Both the position numbers and the translations under genes were made by a program. DNA of 64,000 bases from Oscillospiraceae bacterium (lineage in GTDB: Bacteria > Bacillota > Clostridia > Christensenellales > Aristaeellaceae): positions 62,001 to 126,000 of the forward strand of contig JAIRSO010000005.1 of assembly GCA_031255415.1 (NCBI GenBank), written 5' to 3'. Below, piece after piece: positions 56,938 to 64,000 of this stretch; within the stretch, counting starts at the first letter, position 1; every line of letters starts with the position of its first letter. Below the pieces are notes generated by a model, which was given only the letters and a program-made list of their open reading frames with translations, did not search any database and was not told the origin of the DNA.

Positions 56938-57025
56938 TGGTCAATCCCAGTGGTTCCACCCTTCACGGATCCTCTCCCTACTACGCGTAGTGGTCGATCG
57001 TTATAACGCTGCGGAGGTGATCGGC

Positions 57026-57220
57026 ATGTTGACAGAGGAATTCAAGGTGGAAGATTTTATAAAATCATGGCACGCCCACTGGCTGGCCGAAGGCATACAG
57101 CTGGGAGCAGAAAAAAACAAACGCGATACGGTTATGCGACTGCGGAAAGCAGGCGCCGACATAGACATTATAGCCATTGCCACGAATTTAAGCAGGGAAG
57201 AGATTCTCCGTCTAGAATAG
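57026..57220 (+). CDS. Free-standing C-terminal tail copy 2 of the Rpn-like protein
   Basis: MLTEEFKVEDFIKSWHAHWLAEGIQLGAEKNKRDTVMRLRKAGADIDIIAIATNLSREEILRLE; SD GGAGGTGATC at 57013-57022. Confidence 0.7.
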   Translation: MLTEEFKVEDFIKSWHAHWLAEGIQLGAEKNKRDTVMRLRKAGADIDIIAIATNLSREEILRLE

Positions 57221-57308
57221 CGGTCAATCCCAGTGGTTCCACCCTTCACGGATCCTCTCCCTACTACGCGTAGTGGTCGATCGTTATAACGCTGCGGAGG
57301 TGATCGGC

Positions 57309-57560
57309 ATGTTGACAGAGGAATTCAAGGTGGAAGACTTTATAAAATCATGGCACGCCCACTGGCTGGCCGAAGGACGGGAGGAAGGGCGGATAGAAGG
57401 GCTGGAGGAGGGACGGATAGAAGGAATTCGGCTAGGCAAAGAAAAAAGTAAACGCGACATAGCCCATCGCCTATTGAAAGCGGGTTACGACATAGATAAA
57501 ATTGTCGGCGTAACGGATGTCCGCAAAGAGGAAATCCTCAGCCTATTACTTGCGCAATGA
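57309..57560 (+). CDS. Free-standing C-terminal tail copy 3 of the Rpn-like protein (divergent end)
   Basis: MLTEEFKVEDFIKSWHAHWLAEGREEGRIEGLEEGRIEGIRLGKEKSKRDIAHRLLKAGYDIDKIVGVTDVRKEEILSLLLAQ; SD at 57296-57305. Confidence 0.7.
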   Translation: MLTEEFKVEDFIKSWHAHWLAEGREEGRIEGLEEGRIEGIRLGKEKSKRDIAHRLLKAGYDIDKIVGVTDVRKEEILSLLLAQ

Positions 57561-57577
57561 GCGTAGGCCAGACCAAC

Positions 57578-59080
57578 TTACGCGGCCTCGTCCCCCGATT
57601 GCGCGTTGTGCAGTGTAAAGGTAAACCTCACCCCGCCCTCGGGCGGATTCTCCGCGCGGATGGTCTCGCCCAATCTCGCCAGCAACTCCCGCGCGATCGC
57701 CAGCCCCAGCCCGGTGCCCTGCCCCGCGTGAGCCTTATCCGCTTTATAGAACCGTTCAAACACATGCGGCAGATCCTCCGGCGTGATGCCGCTGCCCGTG
57801 TTCGATACGGATATCTCCGTCACGCCGCCTACCCGCGCCGCGCTCATCGTCACCACTCCTCCCTCCGGAGTAAACTTAACGGAATTATCCAATAACGCGA
57901 TCAGCACCTGCTCTATCCTGTCCGGATTACCAAACCCAACGGGCAGCGATTCCGGCAAAGCCCGCTCCAGCGTCAGCCCGCGCTCCAGTACGCGCGGCTC
58001 GACCATATCCGCGATTTGACGAAGCAGAAGCAGCGGCTCAAACTCAATCTTTTCAAGCGCCAGCGCGCCCGACTGCAGCCGCGACAATTCTAACATGTCA
58101 TCCACCAGACGCGACAGGCGTACCGTCTCGCGCAGCAGTATGCCGTATATCTCCCGCTTCTTCTCCTCCTGCTGGATCATGCCGTCGCTTAGCGGCTCTA
58201 TCAGGCACCGAAGCGCGGTCAGCGGCGAACGCAGCTCATGCGATACGTTCGCGACATAATCGCGGCGCGTCTGCTCCAGCCGGATCGACTGCGTCTCGTC
58301 CCGGAACACCCCCACCGCGCCTATCGCCGCTCCCTCCCGCGAGCGTATGGGCAGCACCTTGCACGCCCAGATCCTCTCGCCTTGAGGCGCGGTCTGTTTT
58401 AATTGGAATGCCGTCTGCCTGTTCTCGCGCATCGCCGCGCGGAACGCCTCGCCGATCATCTCCGGCAGCGGGTCGCCGGCTCGAACGGGCAGCACAGCCA
58501 TCAGCGTCAAGTTGATTTGGTTGATCGTCCCGCTCTCGTCCACGGAGAGTATGCCCTCGTCAAGCGCGTTCAGTATGCGCAGCGCGCGCACCCGCTCCAC
58601 CAACAGCGCGTCCTGCGATCGGCTGACCCGCTCGGATAACGCGTTCAGCGCTCCGGCTAGCTCGCCCAACTCGCCGCCGGCTCGGACTACCACGGGCGTT
58701 TGCAGGTCGCCGCCAGCCATGCGTATCGCGCGGTCGTGAACGCTGTACAACGGCCGGATGATCCGCACCGCAGCCAGCGCGCACAGCGGCATCAACAGCA
58801 GTATCGACAGCATCGACGATAACCTAAGCGTCTGCCTAAGCGCCGCTATCACCGCGCTGGCCATCGGCAGAGGCACCCGCGCCTGAACCAGCAGCCTGGG
58901 CACCCATAGCTCGCACAGCGATAACGATATGGTGGATGAAACCATTATGCCCAGCATGACGAGAAGCATCACGCGCCTTATCGTGAAACTCTTCCATATC
59001 ACCACGCGCTGCAACCGGCGCTTCCCGCGCGTGAACGTCCGCCATACGCCGCCGCCGGACCAAGAGCGCGTCTTGCTCAT
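57578..59080 (-). CDS. Sensor histidine kinase (PhoR-like, HAMP-PAS-HisKA-HATPase)
   Basis: VANVSHELRSPLTALRCLIEPL, VLIALLDNSVKFTPEGG, GTGLGLAIARELL. Confidence 0.92.
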   Translation of the reverse strand: MSKTRSWSGGGVWRTFTRGKRRLQRVVIWKSFTIRRVMLLVMLGIMVSSTISLSLCELWVPRLLVQARVPLPMASAVIAALRQTLRLSSMLSILLLMPLCALAAVRIIRPLYSVHDRAIRMAGGDLQTPVVVRAGGELGELAGALNALSERVSRSQDALLVERVRALRILNALDEGILSVDESGTINQINLTLMAVLPVRAGDPLPEMIGEAFRAAMRENRQTAFQLKQTAPQGERIWACKVLPIRSREGAAIGAVGVFRDETQSIRLEQTRRDYVANVSHELRSPLTALRCLIEPLSDGMIQQEEKKREIYGILLRETVRLSRLVDDMLELSRLQSGALALEKIEFEPLLLLRQIADMVEPRVLERGLTLERALPESLPVGFGNPDRIEQVLIALLDNSVKFTPEGGVVTMSAARVGGVTEISVSNTGSGITPEDLPHVFERFYKADKAHAGQGTGLGLAIARELLARLGETIRAENPPEGGVRFTFTLHNAQSGDEAA

Positions 59081-59775
59081 CCCGTCTCCGCCTCGAACTT
59101 GTAGCCCACGCCGTACACAGTGGTTATCTGCCACTTCGCGCCGGGCACGGAGAGCTTCTGCCGCAGACGCTTGATGTGCGTGTCCACGGTGCGCGAGTCG
59201 CCGTAATAATCGTATCCCCATACCTTGGACAGGATCGTCTCGCGCGGAAACACCCGCCCCGGATGCAGCGCCAGCAGCGCCAGCAACTCGACCTCGCGCG
59301 GGGTCATCGCGACGTTCTCGCCGTTAACCCGAACGGTATAACTATCCGGCAGTATCTCCAGCGCGCCGAACACCAGCGCGCCCGTCGATTCCTCCCGCAT
59401 CTGCCCGCTGGCGCGGCGCAGCACGGCCTTTATGCGGGATATAACCTCCCTGGGCGAGAACGGTTTTACAATATAATCATCAGCGCCCAACTCCAGCCCC
59501 AGCACGCGGTCGAACTCCTCGCCTCGCGCGGTCAGCATGATCACCGGCACCTGCGATACCTTGCGCAGCGCGCGGCATATATCCATGCCCGACATCTCCG
59601 GCATCATGATATCCAGCAGTACGAGGCTCGGCTCCGGCGCCGACGACGCGGCGGTCAGCGCCTGCGGCCCGGTGTACGCGCACTTGTGCGCGAATCCCTC
59701 CGCGTCAAGATACAGGCTGAGCGATTGATGGACGATCGGGTCGTCGTCGCATACGAGAATCAACGGTTGAGACAT
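59077..59775 (-). CDS. OmpR/PhoB-family response regulator
   Basis: ILVCDDDPIVHQSLSLYL, VLLDIMMPEMSGMDICR, winged-helix DNA-binding domain FPRETILSKVWGYDYYGDSRTVDTHIKRLRQKL. Confidence 0.94.
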   Translation of the reverse strand: MSQPLILVCDDDPIVHQSLSLYLDAEGFAHKCAYTGPQALTAASSAPEPSLVLLDIMMPEMSGMDICRALRKVSQVPVIMLTARGEEFDRVLGLELGADDYIVKPFSPREVISRIKAVLRRASGQMREESTGALVFGALEILPDSYTVRVNGENVAMTPREVELLALLALHPGRVFPRETILSKVWGYDYYGDSRTVDTHIKRLRQKLSVPGAKWQITTVYGVGYKFEAETG

Positions 59776-59782
59776 ATATACC

Positions 59783-61303
59783 TCATCTGAACAGCTTCGT
59801 CAGCCGCTCGACGAACGATTCAGGCTCCCGCTCCGGTTCCTCGGCCTTCTTGATACTCGGCGCGGCGACAGCGTCCGCGCGCAATGTGAACTGCACCGCC
59901 TCCACCAAACCGCCTCTTGGATCAGCGAACGATTCAGGCTGATACCCGCTCCTGTCGAACGAGGACGACATCCCCGCGATCGCTTCCTCCGCGCGCTCCG
60001 GTATGGACGCTATCCCTTCGTGGAACAAACCGTACTGTTCGCTCAATTGGTTCAGGCCGTCGAGCAGTTGGGTTAATCCTTCAGCTTGAGAGGCCATGTC
60101 CGATATCTGGCCTCCGGCCTGGCTTAGATTCGCCGCCACGGTATCCAGCCCCGAACGCAGAGGCGGTATCGCTTGAGCGATCGCGGCGGCTTCCGGCTGA
60201 GACTGCGCAAGCGCGGCTCCAGCAGCAGCAGCAGCCGTATACCCCGCTTCCAATTGATCCAGCAACGCCTTCGAGCCTGGCGCGGCCTCGCGCAGAGAGT
60301 CCATCGACTCAGCGCTGATAGCCTCCGTCGGGAGCGCGGCGACCATCTGGCTGATCGCGTCGTTCAGCGCGGTTATCCCTTCCTCCATCTGCCCCAACTG
60401 GCGGGACGCGCCGGTTATCGCGGCGTTCATCATCGTCATGCCCATCTGCATCTGGCTCATCGACGGCATGGCTGGCTGATCCGATTCCTCGCCGCCGTTC
60501 ATCGCGGCGTTGAGCGCGTCCGTCATGTCGGACAACGCCTGCCTAATCTGCGCGGAGCCGTCGGTCAACTGCGAGAACTGGCCTAGCATCGGATCAACGT
60601 CGGGCAGATTGATCTTCATCGAGAACGGAGCCGCGGCTATCGTGATCGAACCCATCTCAAAGTCGGTAACGTCCGCTTCCAATGAGAAGTACAGCGGCGA
60701 TCCGGGCAGGGCGGTCGCCGTGACCTGCCGCGACATGCCAGCGTCCGCGAGAGTCGCGCCGCTCACCGATATGTTGCGGCACAGCCGTTTGGATAACGCC
60801 AAGGAAGCCTGCACAGCGTAGTTATCGAAGTATGACGAGTCGGGAGCGCCGGCGTTCTTTACCGCGCCGACCATCACGCCTAAACGACCGGATCGCCCGC
60901 CTAGCTCGTCCGGGGAGATCGGCTCGCCATCGAGGGTGTAACGGATCATGAATACCCACGGCAGCGCCGCGTCCTCCAGCGTACCCTGGTACGCGAACGG
61001 CTCGCCCGCCTGTATATCAGCCTCGACGATACCCTCGTCCGCGACAAACGCCAGTCCGCCCTCGCCCGACAACCCCGTCAGAGACGAGTATCGCCCATAA
61101 TCGACCGCCAACCCGGACTCGTCCGACGTTAGCGTGTTCACTACGTACACCGCGCGTACCCCGCCGGATGAGTCCAGCGCGCCGTATACCGTTTCCTCTT
61201 TGCCGTATTTAAGCGCGGCCTCGGCTGTTGATTCGGCATAGACGGGCATAGCCGCCAGCATCGCCGCGAGCAGCGCGCAGGACGTAATCCTCCTAATTCT
61301 CAT
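59783..61303 (-). CDS. Secreted coiled-coil protein associated with MMPL transporter
   Basis: Signal peptide, beta-rich N-terminus, coiled-coil middle; start overlaps the MMPL gene stop. Confidence 0.65.
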   Translation of the reverse strand: MRIRRITSCALLAAMLAAMPVYAESTAEAALKYGKEETVYGALDSSGGVRAVYVVNTLTSDESGLAVDYGRYSSLTGLSGEGGLAFVADEGIVEADIQAGEPFAYQGTLEDAALPWVFMIRYTLDGEPISPDELGGRSGRLGVMVGAVKNAGAPDSSYFDNYAVQASLALSKRLCRNISVSGATLADAGMSRQVTATALPGSPLYFSLEADVTDFEMGSITIAAAPFSMKINLPDVDPMLGQFSQLTDGSAQIRQALSDMTDALNAAMNGGEESDQPAMPSMSQMQMGMTMMNAAITGASRQLGQMEEGITALNDAISQMVAALPTEAISAESMDSLREAAPGSKALLDQLEAGYTAAAAAGAALAQSQPEAAAIAQAIPPLRSGLDTVAANLSQAGGQISDMASQAEGLTQLLDGLNQLSEQYGLFHEGIASIPERAEEAIAGMSSSFDRSGYQPESFADPRGGLVEAVQFTLRADAVAAPSIKKAEEPEREPESFVERLTKLFR

Positions 61304-63492
61304 TCGCTGACACTCCCTTCCGTTTCCGCGTCCGGTATCGGCTTCGCCGACTTATCAAGGAACCTTGCGCCCAGCGTCGTGCGCCGAACCAGACCGTCCA
61401 ACAGCGCGCACGCCGCGGGCAGGAAGAACACGACCAGCAGGAACGACAGCGCCGTGCCCCTGGCAAGCAATACGCCCATCTGCCGCACTATCTCGTTGGT
61501 GGAGGTCATCGACAGCGCGACCCCCGCGCCGGAGAGTATCAGCCCGGATATCAATATCGAACCGAAGGTCTTGCTCGTCGAGCGCGCGATCGCCTCGCGT
61601 TTGCCCCGCCTCTTGCGGTTCTTTAGGTAATGGTCGGTGAAGAGTATCGCGTAATCGACCGTCGCGCCCAGCTGGACGGTGGACACAACCAGGTATCCTA
61701 TATAGCATATCGGCGAGGCCGCGAAGTACGGCACGCTAAGGTTGATCCATATCGCGGCCTGGATGGTCAGCGTCAGCAGCACGGGCAGCGATATCGAGCG
61801 GAACGTCAGCAGAAGCACCAGCATGATAGCGCCGATAGCGACATAGTTGACGACCACCTGATCCCTTGTGACCACCTCGCGCATATCGTACATGTTCGCG
61901 TGCTGACCCGTCAGCAGAGCCTCGCCGGGATACGCCTCCTCAGCCGCGGCGCGTATATCCTCCACCAGGCGGAACGCCTCGGGGCTTTCGTCCTTCGCGT
62001 CCGCGTACAGTATGATCCTGCTCCACCCTCCGGACTGGAACTGCGACAGCGCTTCCTCGGGCACCATCTCGGGCGGGATCATCTCGCCCACTTGAGTGGA
62101 GTATGACACAACGCGGCTCACGCGCGGTATCTTGGACAACTCGTCCGACAACAGCGCCTCCTTGCCCGGCTCGCCGGACGGAACCAGCACAACCAGCGGC
62201 TGTTCCGATCCGAACACAGCGCTGATGCGCCTCGCCTCGCTCGATTCGGACTCGTCGTCCGCGACTGCGGTCATGCCGTATATAAACGTGTTCGCGTTCT
62301 GCGCGAGGTACGCGGGAACGACCGCCAGCAGTACGACCGCCGCGGCTATCCACCGCGTCTTGAACAGCGCGGAACCCACGCCATACGTCTTATGACCGTT
62401 CTTTGTGTTGACCTTCGAGCGCGCGAAACTGGGCAGCAGAGCGCGATGGCGCGTCTTGTCCAGCAGCGGCAGGCAGCACAGCGTCAGCGCGGGCAGGAAC
62501 ACTATCACCGCAGCGAAACTAAGCGTAACGCCCTTGAGCAGGTTAAGCCCTAGATCCGCGCCGATCTGGAACTTCATGAACATCAGAGCGAGGAATCCGA
62601 AGAACGTAGTCGCAGCGCTCGCCGCGATCGAGCCGAACGAGAACGCCGCGGCCTCCGTCATCGCCTCGAACGCTTCCACCCCGCGCTCCCTGTTCGCCTT
62701 GAACCGATGCAAGAGGAACACCGCGTAATCCAGCGAAACGGCCATCTGCAGTATCGGGCTGACCGTCTGCGTTATGAACGACACATCCTTTAGGAAGATG
62801 TTCGTGCCCATGTTGATCAGTACGGAAGAGCCTATCGCCGCCAGATACAACAGCGGCTCGAACCAGGAATCCGTGGAGACGATCAGCATGATCAGTATCA
62901 GCGGCAGAAGGATCAGCATCGCGCTGCGCGTCTCTACGGACGTGAGGCGCTGTATCTTCGCCGCGTCCACCGCGCGCCCAGCCAGCGCGCCGCCCGGCTT
63001 CATGACCGCGCGGATACCGTCCACCGCCTCGACCTCGCGCCCGCCCTCTATCTCGATCGAGTACAGCGCGGCGCCGTCCTTGTAGTACGCTCCGGCGATC
63101 GCTTGATCCGCCATCTCTATTGGAACGGTGATATCTATCAGATCGTCCAGCCACATGACGGACGCGACGCCGTCCACACCCGCCAGCTCGCGCTTGAACG
63201 CGAGAGCGTCGGGCAGGGATATGTCTACAGCCATTACCCGCGCGTTCTCGGAAGCGGATGAGAAAGCCTCGTCCATCACGTTCAGCGCGACGGTAGACGG
63301 CGCGGATTCAGGCAGATAATCCACCAAATTATTGTTGACCGTCACCCCGAACGACAGCGCGGCCCCCGCCAGCGCGGCTGCCGCGAACACCGTGACGATC
63401 AGCCGCCTATGCTTCAGCGACCAGCGCGAAAATGCCGTCGTACCGTCCACCCCTTCCATCTCGCGGGCGAGGTTTGTCCCGCCCGGTTTCAT
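61300..63492 (-). CDS. MMPL/RND-family transporter
   Basis: About 12 TM in two halves; SLDYAVFLLHRFKANRERG and ATVDYAILFTDHYLKNRKRRGKREAI motifs. Confidence 0.9.
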   Translation of the reverse strand: MKPGGTNLAREMEGVDGTTAFSRWSLKHRRLIVTVFAAAALAGAALSFGVTVNNNLVDYLPESAPSTVALNVMDEAFSSASENARVMAVDISLPDALAFKRELAGVDGVASVMWLDDLIDITVPIEMADQAIAGAYYKDGAALYSIEIEGGREVEAVDGIRAVMKPGGALAGRAVDAAKIQRLTSVETRSAMLILLPLILIMLIVSTDSWFEPLLYLAAIGSSVLINMGTNIFLKDVSFITQTVSPILQMAVSLDYAVFLLHRFKANRERGVEAFEAMTEAAAFSFGSIAASAATTFFGFLALMFMKFQIGADLGLNLLKGVTLSFAAVIVFLPALTLCCLPLLDKTRHRALLPSFARSKVNTKNGHKTYGVGSALFKTRWIAAAVVLLAVVPAYLAQNANTFIYGMTAVADDESESSEARRISAVFGSEQPLVVLVPSGEPGKEALLSDELSKIPRVSRVVSYSTQVGEMIPPEMVPEEALSQFQSGGWSRIILYADAKDESPEAFRLVEDIRAAAEEAYPGEALLTGQHANMYDMREVVTRDQVVVNYVAIGAIMLVLLLTFRSISLPVLLTLTIQAAIWINLSVPYFAASPICYIGYLVVSTVQLGATVDYAILFTDHYLKNRKRRGKREAIARSTSKTFGSILISGLILSGAGVALSMTSTNEIVRQMGVLLARGTALSFLLVVFFLPAACALLDGLVRRTTLGARFLDKSAKPIPDAETEGSVSE

Positions 63493-63687
63493 CGCCTTGT
63501 CTCATCGTATTTTAATGTGTCTGAACACAGCGTGAAACTCGCCCCAATAAACGCAATCACGCGGATTAACGGTTGCGAATCCTGCTATAATTTATTATAC
63601 TGGCTATGATGACTGGATGCAACCGCACGCGTTATTGTTTACGCTAGGTTCACATGTAAATAACTGGACATGGAGGACTCACCGTTG

Positions 63688-64000
63688 ATGATTTACACAT
63701 GGACGCGCCGAACCCGGACAGCCGCGATGGCGTTAGCCGCCGCGATAGCGTTCGCGGCTCCCGGCTCGACGGCGCTCGCCGCTCCCACCGCGCTCGAGGA
63801 ACCGGAATCCACTCCGGGGATTGATTTGCAGTCCACTACGGAGATTGATCCGCAGTCAACTACGGGGATCGATTCGCAGCCCGCTACGGAGATTGATCCG
63901 CAGGCAACTATGGAGATTGATCCGCTGCCCACTACGGAGCCCGCGCGCGAGACCGACTCGACTGACGACGCTGATGGTACGGAGGGCGCTTATACGATCA
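63688..64000 (+). CDS. Secreted protein with 8-aa repeats (runs off window end)
   Basis: Open frame from ATG 63688: MIYTWTRRTRTAAMALAAAIAFAAPGSTALAAPTALEEPESTPGIDLQSTTEIDPQSTTGIDSQPATEIDPQ...; not in the ORF track because no stop lies in the window. Confidence 0.65.
   Translation, partial: MIYTWTRRTRTAAMALAAAIAFAAPGSTALAAPTALEEPESTPGIDLQSTTEIDPQSTTGIDSQPATEIDPQATMEIDPLPTTEPARETDSTDDADGTEGAYTI

Larger units (their letters stand above)
56629..57560 (+). repeat. Tandem triplication of the 3' coding module of the Rpn-like gene
   Basis: An about 84-bp block gctgcggaggtgatcggcatgttgacagaggaattcaaggtggaag...ctggccgaa starts at 56629, 57008 and 57291; two about 72-bp inter-copy spacers differ at one base. 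Confidence 0.95.

Noticed and set aside
56535-57249. Minus-strand ORFs (143 and 82 aa) across the tail repeats
   Set aside because: Mutual copies only because they are antisense to the repeated module; no independent coding evidence.
55930-57560. Transposon or insertion sequence
   Set aside because: Rpn-like proteins are sometimes labelled transposases, but I saw no terminal inverted repeats or target-site duplication around the locus; tandem copies involve only the 3' module.
1-64000. rRNA and tRNA genes
   Set aside because: No convincing rRNA or tRNA was recognised by eye; a tRNAscan-SE/Infernal run would be needed to exclude small RNA genes.

Overview
A 64 kb high-GC window, apparently from a spore-forming Firmicute (an intact sigK-like gene and a cwlD-like amidase are present). 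All calls come from reading the supplied translations and the DNA; no database search was run. Housekeeping content includes ligA, pcrA, recX, sigK, pheST with a T-box leader, a PhoB/PhoR-like two-component pair and an MMPL-type transporter. Accessory blocks: (1) a heterodimeric ABC transporter pair with two GTTAG-N6-CTAAC operators directly downstream of a near-consensus promoter (iron-box-like); (2) a ~16.5 kb co-directional locus of peptide/oligosaccharide ABC transporter, deoxyhypusine-synthase-like protein, PfkB kinase, GH38 alpha-mannosidase, HAD phosphatase and Fbp/Afu-type ABC transporter; (3) a 1681-aa secreted repeat protein ending in what looks like only the first part of an SBP_bac_5 domain; (4) a TPM/LemA-like/TelA/XpaC block; (5) a cluster of six paralogous Cys-rich proteins (41950-49698), four with sigma-K-like promoter motifs, probably an undescribed spore-surface family; (6) an Rpn/PD-(D/E)XK nuclease gene with an internal, near-perfect Shine-Dalgarno plus ATG before its C-terminal tail, and two further tandem copies of that tail carrying the same signals, suggesting an intragenic-antitoxin or tail-switching system. 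Items 5 and 6 are the strongest candidates for a new system.
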